DNA of 64,000 bases from Eubacteriales bacterium (GTDB lineage Bacteria > Bacillota > Clostridia > Lachnospirales > Lachnospiraceae): positions 1-64,000 of the forward strand of contig JAUNPU010000004.1 in NCBI GenBank assembly GCA_030536555.1, read 5' to 3'. The notes beneath the pieces were generated by a model. It saw only the letters and a list, made by a program, of their open reading frames with translations, did no database searches and was not told where the DNA came from. Made by a program: the position numbers and the translations under genes. Positions 25,895 to 33,647 of this stretch are shown piece after piece (positions within the stretch are counted from its first letter, which is position 1; each line of letters opens with the position of its first letter).

Positions 25895-26082
25895 ACTCCC
25901 TCTCTTTCCGTATACAATTTTATCGAATAATCAACAATTTCTCAACCCTTTTTCCCTGTTTTCCATATGCAATTTCTAAAATGGAATTGGCATTTTCATG
26001 GGTGAAATTGAATCCCAACGGGAGATTCGGTAGAATAGAGGGCAGACGAATATCATTTCAGGACGTTTAAGGAGGTTCCACC

Positions 26083-27315
26083 ATGATTTTATATCCGAAA
26101 CACTATATGATTCAGCCGGAGGCTGGACAAGCGGACGAGGCGCGGCATGACAGGATGGCTTCCGGCGGCGCGGACGAGACGCAGCATGACGAGATGGCTT
26201 CCGGCGGCGCGGACGCAGCGCTGGCACAGGAGAGACAGGCTTCCGAACAGGCATATGTTATCGCGCAGGCAGACAGGATTCTGGGGATGCCGGTTCCGCA
26301 CATCACCGATGTGATTTCACCCCGCAGCACCGGCGGTCCCCACGACTTCTTCTCCGAGGGGGATTACTGGTGGCCCAATCCGGACACCGCCGACGGACTC
26401 CCCTACATCCGCCGGGACGGTGAGACCAACCCGGACAACTTCAATCACCACCGGAACCTGCTGCGCCGGATGCGCGACCAGGTGGCAATCTTAAGCCGCG
26501 CTTACCAGATCAACGGCAGGGAAGCCTATGCAGGCAAGGCATGTCAGATTCTGGATGAATTTTTCCTGGCAGAGGACACCTGCATGACCCCCAACTTAAA
26601 CTACGCTCAGGCGATTGCCGGAGTCTGCCCCGGACGCGGCATCGGAGTCATCGACACCATTCACCTGACGGACATCCCATTTGCAGTCCAGGCACTGCTG
26701 TCCTCCTCCTCCTTATCTGGACAGCTGCTTCTGGGGCTGAAGGCGTGGTTTGCCGCCTATCTGGACTGGATGCTGACCTCCCCCAACGGCATCGACGAGA
26801 TGAACACCCACAATAACCACTCGGTCTGCTTCTTTATGCAGGCTGCCGTCTTCGCCCTGTTCACCGACAACGAGGAGGTCTTAAGCTTCTGCAGAGGACA
26901 GTTTCGCAGCCGCCTGATCCCCCAGATGGCGGCAGACGGCTCCTTCCCCCTGGAGCTGGCACGGACCAAGCCCTACAACTACTCGGCATTTATCCTGGAC
27001 AACATGGTGACCCTCTGCCACGTACTGTCCACTCCCGGGGATAACCTGTGGCAGTACCGGTCCCCGGAGGGCTATTCCATCAAAAAGGCGCTGGACTTCA
27101 TGGCTCCCTACGTGCTGGACAAGAGCACCTGGCCTTACCCCAAAGACGTCATGCACTTTGACTCCTTCCCGGTGCGCTACTCCTTCCTGCTCTTTGCCGG
27201 CTGCACCCTTGGCCGCCAGGAGTACATTGACTTCTTCTACAGCCTGCCGAAGGCCTCCGAGGATGAAGAGGCACAGAGAAATCTGGCTGTGAATCAGCCG
27301 CTGCTGTGGATGTAA
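26083..27315 (+). CDS. Alginate-lyase-family (PF05426-like) polysaccharide lyase
   Basis: A 410-residue protein transcribed away from the regulator gene, starting after GGAGG. After an N-terminal insert of 13-residue repeats it shows the alginate lyase family pattern: GDYWWPNPDT, then NPDNFNHHRNLL, NLNYAQAIAGVCPGRGIGVIDTIHL, and MNTHNNHSVCFFMQ. The asparagine/histidine pair in that last motif corresponds to the catalytic NNH region of these toroid lyases. No signal peptide is present, so it probably acts on imported oligosaccharides. The glycan may contain glucuronate rather than alginate, given the GH88 and isomerase genes. Confidence 0.7.
   Translation: MILYPKHYMIQPEAGQADEARHDRMASGGADETQHDEMASGGADAALAQERQASEQAYVIAQADRILGMPVPHITDVISPRSTGGPHDFFSEGDYWWPNPDTADGLPYIRRDGETNPDNFNHHRNLLRRMRDQVAILSRAYQINGREAYAGKACQILDEFFLAEDTCMTPNLNYAQAIAGVCPGRGIGVIDTIHLTDIPFAVQALLSSSSLSGQLLLGLKAWFAAYLDWMLTSPNGIDEMNTHNNHSVCFFMQAAVFALFTDNEEVLSFCRGQFRSRLIPQMAADGSFPLELARTKPYNYSAFILDNMVTLCHVLSTPGDNLWQYRSPEGYSIKKALDFMAPYVLDKSTWPYPKDVMHFDSFPVRYSFLLFAGCTLGRQEYIDFFYSLPKASEDEEAQRNLAVNQPLLWM
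26134..26211 (+). repeat. In-frame 39-bp tandem repeat near the lyase N-terminus
   Basis: Two units of exactly 39 bp (26134-26172 and 26173-26211) encode DEARHDRMASGGA and DETQHDEMASGGA, with a partial third unit starting DAALAQE. As in the OLD-like gene the unit is 13 codons, although the sequence differs. Confidence 0.9.
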
Positions 27316-27333
27316 CAGCTTCCGCGCAGACAC

Positions 27334-27405
27334 AAAAATCCCGGTTTCTACGCAGGATCAGTACACCATTCATGTACTGCCCGCGCAGGAACCGGGATTA
27401 TTTAT
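27334..27405. terminator. Bidirectional terminator between convergent lyase and fucO genes
   Basis: AATCCCGGTTTC near 27337 pairs with GGAACCGGGATT at 27388-27399 and is flanked by A- and T-rich tracts on both sides. It lies between two genes that converge, so it probably serves both. Confidence 0.7.
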
Positions 27406-27429
27406 TTCATATCAGGCTTATAATTCGAC

Positions 27430-28578
27430 TTACATCAGAGACTTATACAGCTCCTTGATCTCCTCCACAGAGGTATCTCTCGGATTGCCCGGGCGGCATG
27501 CATCAGCAAATGCAGACTCGGACAGGAAGTCCAGATCCTCTTCCTTCACGATTGCCTTTAAGTCAGCCGGGATACCTACATCTGCGGACAGCTTCTTCAC
27601 TGCATCAACAGCTGCCTTGCGGTACTCGTCCTGGGTCATCTCGTCAACACCCTCAACGCCCATGGCTTTTGCGATGTATTTGTACTTGTCACCGGTGCAC
27701 GGAGCGTTGTACTCCATGATGGTCGGCAGCAGGATTGCATTGCCTACGCCGTGCGGGGTATCATAAACTGCACCCAGAGAGTGAGCCATGGAGTGAACGA
27801 TGCCTAAGCCTACGTTGGAGAAGCCCATACCAGCTACATACTGACCCAGTGCCATGCCCTCGCGGCCTTCCGGAGTATTGTCAACAGCGCCTCTTAAGGA
27901 GTTGGAAATGATCTCGATTGCTTTCAGATGGAACATATCGGTCATCTCCCATGCGCCCTTGGTGATGTAGCCCTCGATTGCGTGGGTCAGAGCATCCATA
28001 CCGGTAGCAGCGGTCAGGCCCTTCGGCATGCTGGACATCATATCCGGGTCGATGACAGCTACAACCGGGATATCATGAGTATCTACACATACGAATTTGC
28101 GCTTCTTCTCCACATCGGTGATGACGTAGTTGATGGTAACCTCAGCTGCGGTACCAGCGGTGGTCGGAACAGCAATGATCGGCACGCACGGTTTCTTGGT
28201 CGGAGCTACGCCCTCTAAGCTTCTCACATCTGCAAATTCCGGGTTGTTGATGATGATGCCGATTGCTTTTGCGGTATCCATGGAGGAGCCGCCGCCGATT
28301 GCTACGATGTAGTCAGCGCCGGATGCCTTGTAAGCTGCTACGCCGGTCTGCACGTTCTCGATGGTCGGGTTCGGTTTGATGTTGGAATAGATCTCGTAAG
28401 CCAGACCTGCTGCATCCAGCACATCGGTTACTTTCCTGGTTACGCCGAATTTGATCAGATCCGGATCGGAGCATACAAATGCTTTCGCAAAGCCTCTGTT
28501 CTTCGCCTCGTTTGCGATTTCCTGAATAGCGCCTGCGCCGTGATAAGATGTCTCATTAAGTACGATTCTGTTTGCCAT
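27430..28578 (-). CDS. fucO: Lactaldehyde reductase, iron-dependent alcohol dehydrogenase
   Basis: The start at 28578 follows AAAAGGAGAATATC and gives 382 residues. It has the group III iron-dependent dehydrogenase pattern: GGGSSMDTAKAIG (nucleotide site), PTTAGTAAEVT, GMDALTHAIEGYI, and the metal-ligand histidine region NVGLGIVHSMAHSLGAVYDTPHGVGNAILLP. Length and N-terminus (MANRIVLNETSYHGAGAI) match FucO, which reduces L-lactaldehyde to 1,2-propanediol with NADH during fucose or rhamnose fermentation. A closely related 1,2- or 1,3-propanediol dehydrogenase is possible. A TetR gene lies upstream in the same direction. Confidence 0.8.
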   Translation of the reverse strand: MANRIVLNETSYHGAGAIQEIANEAKNRGFAKAFVCSDPDLIKFGVTRKVTDVLDAAGLAYEIYSNIKPNPTIENVQTGVAAYKASGADYIVAIGGGSSMDTAKAIGIIINNPEFADVRSLEGVAPTKKPCVPIIAVPTTAGTAAEVTINYVITDVEKKRKFVCVDTHDIPVVAVIDPDMMSSMPKGLTAATGMDALTHAIEGYITKGAWEMTDMFHLKAIEIISNSLRGAVDNTPEGREGMALGQYVAGMGFSNVGLGIVHSMAHSLGAVYDTPHGVGNAILLPTIMEYNAPCTGDKYKYIAKAMGVEGVDEMTQDEYRKAAVDAVKKLSADVGIPADLKAIVKEEDLDFLSESAFADACRPGNPRDTSVEEIKELYKSLM

Positions 28579-28692
28579 GATATTCTCCTTTTTTGTTGAG
28601 GGGAACCAGTCTGAACCGGCACCGCTCGGTACCTCTGCTGATATTCCCTGCGCCCTTTGTTTCTGATACAATTTTAACAATTAAAGTCAAAA

Positions 28693-28730
28693 AAAGAAAG
28701 TGACAAAGTTCTGCTTCTGTCACTTTCTTT
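28693..28730. promoter_or_regulatory. 13-bp inverted repeat between the TetR and fucO genes
   Basis: AAAGAAAGTGACA (28693-28705) and TGTCACTTTCTTT (28718-28730) are exact inverted copies. On the minus strand the hairpin is followed by TTTTTTTGAC, so it can terminate TetR transcription. Its symmetry and position 115 bases before fucO also suit an operator for the adjacent regulator. Confidence 0.6.
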
Positions 28731-28770
28731 ACACTTTTGTGTATTTGTAACATATGGAATTGTATATAAT

Positions 28771-29340
28771 TCACAACAGTCCCAGTCCCCCGAACACCTC
28801 TGCCAGCTTCGGCGGCATCGCCTCCACCAGCGTGTCCGACAGCTTCTTCGAGGAATCCTTCATGCCTCCCAGCACCCACTTCTCCGTCATGTACACCGAC
28901 CCGCGGCAGTACATCTCCAGCAGAAACTCCATCTCCTCATCCAGCGGGCGGCTGGTTTTCCGGGCAATCAGGTCCTTATAAAACTTCAGAATCAGCTCAA
29001 AATCATGCTCCTTCACGGAATTATAATCATCGGACCGGAATGCCTCGGTGAAAAATGCCTTCTCATTGCGAATGAAGTCAAACTTCTGGGTCAGGCTCTC
29101 CCCCACCGTATTGCCCATGCCGATCTGTTCAAAGGACTGCAGCACCAGCTTGTCAAAGTACCAGTTGATCAGATCATACTTGTCCTTAAAGTTCCGGTAG
29201 AAGGTCTGCCGGGTCAGCTCGCAGCCCTCCACGATATCCTTCACGGTGATCTTGTCTACCGGTGTCGTCTTCATGCACTCTTTGATGGAAGCCGCCAGTT
29301 TGTATTTTGTTTTATCATGCTTCTGTGAATGATCGGTCAT
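28771..29340 (-). CDS. TetR/AcrR-family regulator, DhaS-like
   Basis: The 189-residue product has an N-terminal TetR HTH (IKECMKTTPVDKITVKDIVEGCELTRQTFYRNFKDKYDLI) and a C-terminal helical domain with FEQIGMGNTVGES and YCRGSVYMTEKWVLGG, resembling the C-terminal domain of the DhaS group. DhaS-type proteins control dihydroxyacetone or diol metabolism genes, in keeping with the adjacent lactaldehyde/propanediol reductase. I infer that it regulates fucO. Confidence 0.75.
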   Translation of the reverse strand: MTDHSQKHDKTKYKLAASIKECMKTTPVDKITVKDIVEGCELTRQTFYRNFKDKYDLINWYFDKLVLQSFEQIGMGNTVGESLTQKFDFIRNEKAFFTEAFRSDDYNSVKEHDFELILKFYKDLIARKTSRPLDEEMEFLLEMYCRGSVYMTEKWVLGGMKDSSKKLSDTLVEAMPPKLAEVFGGLGLL

Positions 29341-29352
29341 ATGCTGTCCCTT

Positions 29353-30537
29353 TTACTCCCCATCCAGTTTTAATTCCGGATTAATTCTCTGTAAATACGC
29401 ATCAAACTGCGGCACTGTAAAGTCAATTTCACCATGTCCGGTAGAATAGATAATGCCCTTACTGATTAGCTTAGCGCGAGTCGGTGAAACAGAACTCACC
29501 TTCTTATTCAGGATTTTCGCTACATTCGAAATTGTACACGGAAGTTCCCCACATTTCACCATAGCAAAGAGGAAATCATGTTCCTTCTTCGTACAGCGAT
29601 CATATCTGACACGGAAAAAGCCCTCATCCAGATGGTTAAGGAATGTAGGAATCACACGTTCCACATCCGCCTTCTCAATCCTGTCTTTATCTGTAAACTC
29701 CCAGATTGTATTACACAGCTCCTGAATAAAATAAGGATATCCTTTGCTCCATCGCTTAATTTCCGCAACTGCCGCCTCGTCGAATACCACATTCCAATCC
29801 TCTGCCGGCTTTACAATCGCAGCGGTTGCCGCCTCATCCGATAATTCTGCTATTTCAACATACTTGAACAGTCGCTCTGAATAAGACTTTACCTCGCCGA
29901 ATATCCTTAACACTTTCGGCAGTCCTGCCCCGAACAGCATAATCGGTAAACGAAGCTGATTGACACGATGAAGTGCGTTAATCAACGCTTCCATCTCCGA
30001 ATCCTTCATATATTGGATTTCATCGACAAAAAAGCAGATTACTTTTCCGGCTTTTGTCGCTGTCCGCCCCATTGACACAAACATTTCTGTCAGATCATCA
30101 GCCAAAATACCGGAAGTAACATAGGCAGATGAATCTGTAAGACCGGCACTGAATGTCTGATCTTCCGGATTATATGTCACATTAAATGCCTGTATAATTC
30201 CCAAAGCCTTCCGGCCAAAATCCTTCGCCGATTCTATCACACTCATCTGATGCGCAATTTTCCTGGAAGAACTTGCAATCTGCCGAATAAAGCTCCGTTT
30301 TTCCGCGATTTCAATATGCGAATAAAGAATTCCCTGCTCTTCTGCACTTTCCTCGATTTTATTCAGCAAAACTGTTTTTCCAACTCCACGTAACCCATAA
30401 TAAATAACGGGCTGCTGCGGATACCCCTTAATCATTGCCTGCAGATATTTGTCAGCAGTCAGAAGCAGTTCGTCACGTCCAGCCAGATATCGAGGCATCG
30501 CCCCTGCTCCCGGTGTATACGGTGAACCATATTGCAT
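29353..30537 (-). CDS. P-loop ATPase with C-terminal winged helix
   Basis: A 394-residue protein starting after GGAGGAGCCTGAT. It contains Walker A GLRGVGKTVL (about residue 49), Walker B VICFFVDEIQYM (about residue 168), a sensor-like LPIMLFGAGLPKVL, and YSERLFKYVEIAELSD. A C-terminal winged helix starts at about residue 320 (KKEHDFLFAMVKCGELP, then ISNVAKILNKKVSSVSPTRAKLISKG). This is the archaeal-type AAA/ORC-like ATPase group found as single genes in many Firmicutes; the role is unknown. It ends twelve bases before the TetR start, so the two may be cotranscribed. Confidence 0.7.
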   Translation of the reverse strand: MQYGSPYTPGAGAMPRYLAGRDELLLTADKYLQAMIKGYPQQPVIYYGLRGVGKTVLLNKIEESAEEQGILYSHIEIAEKRSFIRQIASSSRKIAHQMSVIESAKDFGRKALGIIQAFNVTYNPEDQTFSAGLTDSSAYVTSGILADDLTEMFVSMGRTATKAGKVICFFVDEIQYMKDSEMEALINALHRVNQLRLPIMLFGAGLPKVLRIFGEVKSYSERLFKYVEIAELSDEAATAAIVKPAEDWNVVFDEAAVAEIKRWSKGYPYFIQELCNTIWEFTDKDRIEKADVERVIPTFLNHLDEGFFRVRYDRCTKKEHDFLFAMVKCGELPCTISNVAKILNKKVSSVSPTRAKLISKGIIYSTGHGEIDFTVPQFDAYLQRINPELKLDGE

Positions 30538-30642
30538 ATCAGGCTCCTCCTTTTCTCTTTCTTAATATTATAACGTAAATCCATGCCCGATACAATCCTT
30601 TCTCTCAAATAGAAAAAGGGACGCCGCCACGTCCCCATTTTC

Positions 30643-31743
30643 TCACTCCCCTCCAAGCAGTCCTTTCAGCTGCTCCAGCAGCACACCGCCTCCATTGACG
30701 TTGATGCTGCCGACCTGAGCGCAGATCCGCTCCAGGCACTCCATCTCCTTCAGCTTGTACAGGGTCTTGTTTTCATCCATCAGCTTCGCCGTGTTCAGCA
30801 GAGACCGTGTAGAAGCCACCTCCTCTCTCCGGGTAATCACATTGGCCTGCGCCCGCCGCTCTGCCACAAGGACCGTATTCATGATGTCGCGGATCTCCCC
30901 CGGCAGAATGATGTCCTTGATTCCTGCATTCTGAAACTCCACACAGTACTGCTGCTCTTCCTTGCGAAGCCGCTCACAGATGTAACCGGAGATCTCGTCC
31001 TTCTGCGCCAGCAGCTCATCCAGACGATACCGCCCCACATACTCACGGATCATCAGCTGCACGCAGGAATACAGCTGCTCCTCCAGATTGCGGATCGTCT
31101 CCACCATCCGTCTCGGGTCCGCGATCCGGTAGCTGCAGATCAGGTTCAGCCGAATCCCGATCCGGTCAGCCGTCAGGATCTCCTGCCCGCTGATTTCCAG
31201 CTTCCGCACCTTCAGATCCACGATCCTGCATGTGATATCCGCCGACCAGGTCCAGTAGTAATAAGTGCCCGGCGGCAGCTCTCTCTCCACCTGACAGTTA
31301 TAATACAGGATTCCCACTTCACCGGGCTGCACCTCAATCTTCTTATAATACTTCAGAGGCAACTGCTCCAGAAGCGATCTGCTGATTGTCTGGCTCATTT
31401 CCGGCTCCCGCATGTCAAGAAGCTCCACCGTATACCGGTTCCAGCCGTTCCAGTAAAGGTATTTCGGCTCGGTCAGCACCTTTTTTACCACTCCATTTTC
31501 CCGGAGAACTCCCACAAAGCCTTCCGGAATCCGGATATCCAGCACATGCTCCCGGAATCCCGCATCCTGCATCAGCACCTCAGCCGGCACCTTTGCAAAG
31601 CCTACCAGTCCTTCCATCTCCTCCACGATTACCTGATAACCAAACAGCTTCTCATACCGGTGTTCTCCATGATAGATGGTCTTTACGAAGCTTCCGTTCT
31701 TCATCAGGAAGCCGCACTGATTCTGATTGATTCTGTATTTCAT
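30643..31743 (-). CDS. Slipin (SPFH/Band 7 protein) of an RNA repair locus
   Basis: Start at the ATG 31743 after AAGGAGTGAAGCGTG; the frame also has GTG one codon earlier. The 366-residue protein has an unusual N-terminal domain (about residues 1-80), an SPFH core (GFVGVLRENGVVKKVLTEPKYLYW, then VQPGEVGILYYNCQVERELPPGTYYYW, then VRKLEISGQEILTADRIGIRLNLICSYRI), and a coiled C-terminal tail. No hydrophobic anchor is obvious. Slipins repeatedly occur beside RtcB and tRNA-like RNAs, and are suggested to organise the repair complex. The gap of 535 bases from the rtcB stop contains the tRNA-like element. Confidence 0.75.
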   Translation of the reverse strand: MKYRINQNQCGFLMKNGSFVKTIYHGEHRYEKLFGYQVIVEEMEGLVGFAKVPAEVLMQDAGFREHVLDIRIPEGFVGVLRENGVVKKVLTEPKYLYWNGWNRYTVELLDMREPEMSQTISRSLLEQLPLKYYKKIEVQPGEVGILYYNCQVERELPPGTYYYWTWSADITCRIVDLKVRKLEISGQEILTADRIGIRLNLICSYRIADPRRMVETIRNLEEQLYSCVQLMIREYVGRYRLDELLAQKDEISGYICERLRKEEQQYCVEFQNAGIKDIILPGEIRDIMNTVLVAERRAQANVITRREEVASTRSLLNTAKLMDENKTLYKLKEMECLERICAQVGSINVNGGGVLLEQLKGLLGGE

Positions 31744-31746
31744 CAC

Positions 31747-32099
31747 GCTTCACTCCTTATGTAATATCCTATATCTCAAAACGCTGTATCCACGATTTCT
31801 TTTTATTCATGCATTCTGAAATGCTCCGCAGGGATACTGGCGGACCGATGCTTCCCCAAACCCGATAAAGCTCCGGCCTTCCGAATGCGGCAATGTCTTC
31901 CAAATATCACAATGTCTTATCCGGAATATGGGAGTTTCCCTGATTCGGTTCCTCCACCGGTGCTGGCCGTTCCCCGCTGCCCCATTTCCCGTTTCCCTGG
32001 AAATCTGCCAAAGCATCATCCTGAGAATCTGCCAACGCATCCTTCTGAGACTCCGGGAAATTCCGGCGGGAGCATTTCCTTCCTGCATGCTTTCATGTT
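31747..32099 (-). other. Long untranslated stretch between tRNA-like element and slipin gene
   Basis: No convincing gene is present. One minus-strand frame is open for 110 codons (32139 to 31807), but its product is basic and compositionally odd, has no ribosome binding site, and starts inside the hairpin AGACAC/GTGTCT. A second frame has a DALADSQDDALADFQ pattern without a start. It contains an imperfect duplication around GGCAGATT. It may be a 3' extension of the RNA, or a decayed gene. Confidence 0.35.
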
Positions 32100-32278
32100 T
32101 GTAGAGACACTTGACAGGTGTCTGCGATTGCCTTACCATTTGGCTTCAGTTCCAAAACCGGCAGGATTCGAACCTGCTAATGATCGCGTTGTAAATCGCA
32201 TAATTCCTGCGGTATACCGCACTGCAGGGCAGCCGGCACCATCCAGCCATGAAAGCTGTGATACAGCAGCGAACTATC
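32100..32278 (-). ncRNA. tRNA-like non-coding RNA between rtcB and slipin
   Basis: On the minus strand 32177-32161 is a perfect T-arm: GCAGG, loop TTCGAAT, CCTGC. Upstream lie hairpins resembling other tRNA arms: GCTGG..CCGGC (32247-32232, loop containing GG), TGCGGTATACCGCA (32221-32208) and TGCG..CGCG (32200-32185, loop ATTTACAA). The seven bases after the T-arm have no 5' partner that would make an acceptor stem, and no CCA follows. A weak closing pairing, GCTTT with GAAGC, is possible. Y RNAs of the YrlA type and RNAs of bacterial repair operons mimic tRNAs in this way. The exact ends are unknown. Confidence 0.7.
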
Positions 32279-33511
32279 TTATCCCTTCACTACTCCGACG
32301 GTTTTTAACTCCCGCACCGGTTCCACCAGGTCCTCCTGCTGGTCCATCACCATCCGGATATCCTTGTAGGCAAACCGGCACTCCTCCGCCACGTCGGATT
32401 TCTTATTTTTCCCCAGCACCACCCCCTGCTCCCGCAGGTCCAGAATCACCTGCTCGCAGGAAAATGCTTCCATGGCGCCTTTCCGGGAGTAGGCACGTCC
32501 TGCGCCGTGGGAGGAGCTGCAGAAGCTTTCCGGATTGCCCTTGCCCCGCACCACGTAGCTGTAGGAGCCCATGGCACCCGGAATCACCGCCAGCTCACCG
32601 TCCCGCACCCGGGTCGCGCCTTTTCGGTGCACCCAGACATTTTCCCCGTAATGGTTCTCCAGAGATGCGTAGTTGTGATGGCAGTTGATCTCCTGACCAA
32701 ACTCCACCGGGCGGCACAGGTACTTCTGTACCTTGCTGTCCACCACCTCACGAACCCGCTCCATCATCCGCGCCCGGTTCTCAAAGGCGTACTCCAGCGC
32801 CAGATTCATCCAGGTAATGTACTCCTGACCTTCCTCCGTCTCCACCGGCAAAAATGCCAGCCGATAGGAATCCGGCACCTGGCTGTACCACCGCTCATTG
32901 AGCACCCGCGCTTTCTGGTGATAGTCGTCGCAGATCCGCTTGCCGAAATGACGGCTTCCCGAATGAATCATAATGCCCAGATATCCGTCCTGATCCTCCT
33001 GCAGCTCGATGAAATGGTTACCGCCTCCCAGCGTCCCCACCTGATAGTAGGCATCCTCAATCAGCGGAAACAGCGTCTGATTCTTCTCATAGCGCTCTGC
33101 CTCTCCCAGCGCCCGGTCCAGTACCTCCGACGGCTGCCGGTCCCGGTGGGAAGCAAATCCCGTAGGCACGTTCCGCATAATATCAGAAATCATCGCCTGA
33201 ATCAGTGTGCCGTTCCCGGTCATCACCGGGCGAAGCTCCTCCACCTTAAGATCCGTGGATACAAAATTCATACCGCATCCGATATCCACCCCAACCGCGT
33301 TGGGAATGATCACCTGCTTTGTGGCTATGACACCGCCAATGGGCATTCCCATTCCCGTGTGGGTATCCGGCATCAGGCAGACCCACTTATGAATAAATGG
33401 AAGGTTCGCCAGATGATATGCCTGCTCTAAGCAGCTTTCCTCGATCTGTTCCTTCTGGTCAAGCCACACCTTGATGGGCATTTTTGTATTTTCATCGTAG
33501 ATTACAAACAT
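32279..33511 (-). CDS. rtcB: RtcB RNA ligase
   Basis: The 410-residue product carries the complete RtcB motif set: MPDTHTGMGMPIGG, then VGVDIGCGMN (metal-binding Asp and Cys), GTLGGGNHFIEL, HSGSRHFGK, and FCSSSHGAGR, which includes the histidine that is guanylylated. RtcB joins 2',3'-cyclic phosphate or 3'-phosphate RNA ends to 5'-OH ends using GTP and Mn2+. The start follows GGAGGAAACGAG. It is the first gene of an operon with the tRNA-like RNA and slipin, and is transcribed away from two WYL regulators. The length is that of the shorter bacterial form. There is no RtcA or archease in the window. Confidence 0.92.
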   Translation of the reverse strand: MFVIYDENTKMPIKVWLDQKEQIEESCLEQAYHLANLPFIHKWVCLMPDTHTGMGMPIGGVIATKQVIIPNAVGVDIGCGMNFVSTDLKVEELRPVMTGNGTLIQAMISDIMRNVPTGFASHRDRQPSEVLDRALGEAERYEKNQTLFPLIEDAYYQVGTLGGGNHFIELQEDQDGYLGIMIHSGSRHFGKRICDDYHQKARVLNERWYSQVPDSYRLAFLPVETEEGQEYITWMNLALEYAFENRARMMERVREVVDSKVQKYLCRPVEFGQEINCHHNYASLENHYGENVWVHRKGATRVRDGELAVIPGAMGSYSYVVRGKGNPESFCSSSHGAGRAYSRKGAMEAFSCEQVILDLREQGVVLGKNKKSDVAEECRFAYKDIRMVMDQQEDLVEPVRELKTVGVVKG

Positions 33512-33592
33512 CTCGTTTCCTCCCTCTTCCTGTGATTTCCTTACTGTGATCTTATCTTAACACCTGAATCCGCAATTATCATTTCAAAAAAG

Positions 33593-33622
33593 TTGCGAAC
33601 TGCCATCATTTTCCTGTATACT
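33593..33622 (+). promoter_or_regulatory. Probable promoter of the WYL regulator pair
   Basis: TTGCGA (33593-33598) and TATACT (33617-33622) are separated by 18 bp and lie 26 bases before the first WYL start, which has AGAGGAGGTG ahead of it. The gap to rtcB is only 136 bp, so control of both directions probably acts here. Confidence 0.55.
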
Positions 33623-33647
33623 GGTAAAAAAGAGGAGGTGACGGAAC

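Noticed and set aside
31807..32139. 110-codon minus-strand open frame between the tRNA-like RNA and slipin
   Set aside because: No ribosome binding site, start inside a hairpin, and a protein composition unlike any neighbour; treated as non-coding.
32100..32278. Canonical tRNA gene suggested by the perfect T-arm
   Set aside because: No acceptor stem partner, no CCA, and an extra hairpin order inconsistent with a standard cloverleaf; annotated as a tRNA-like RNA instead.
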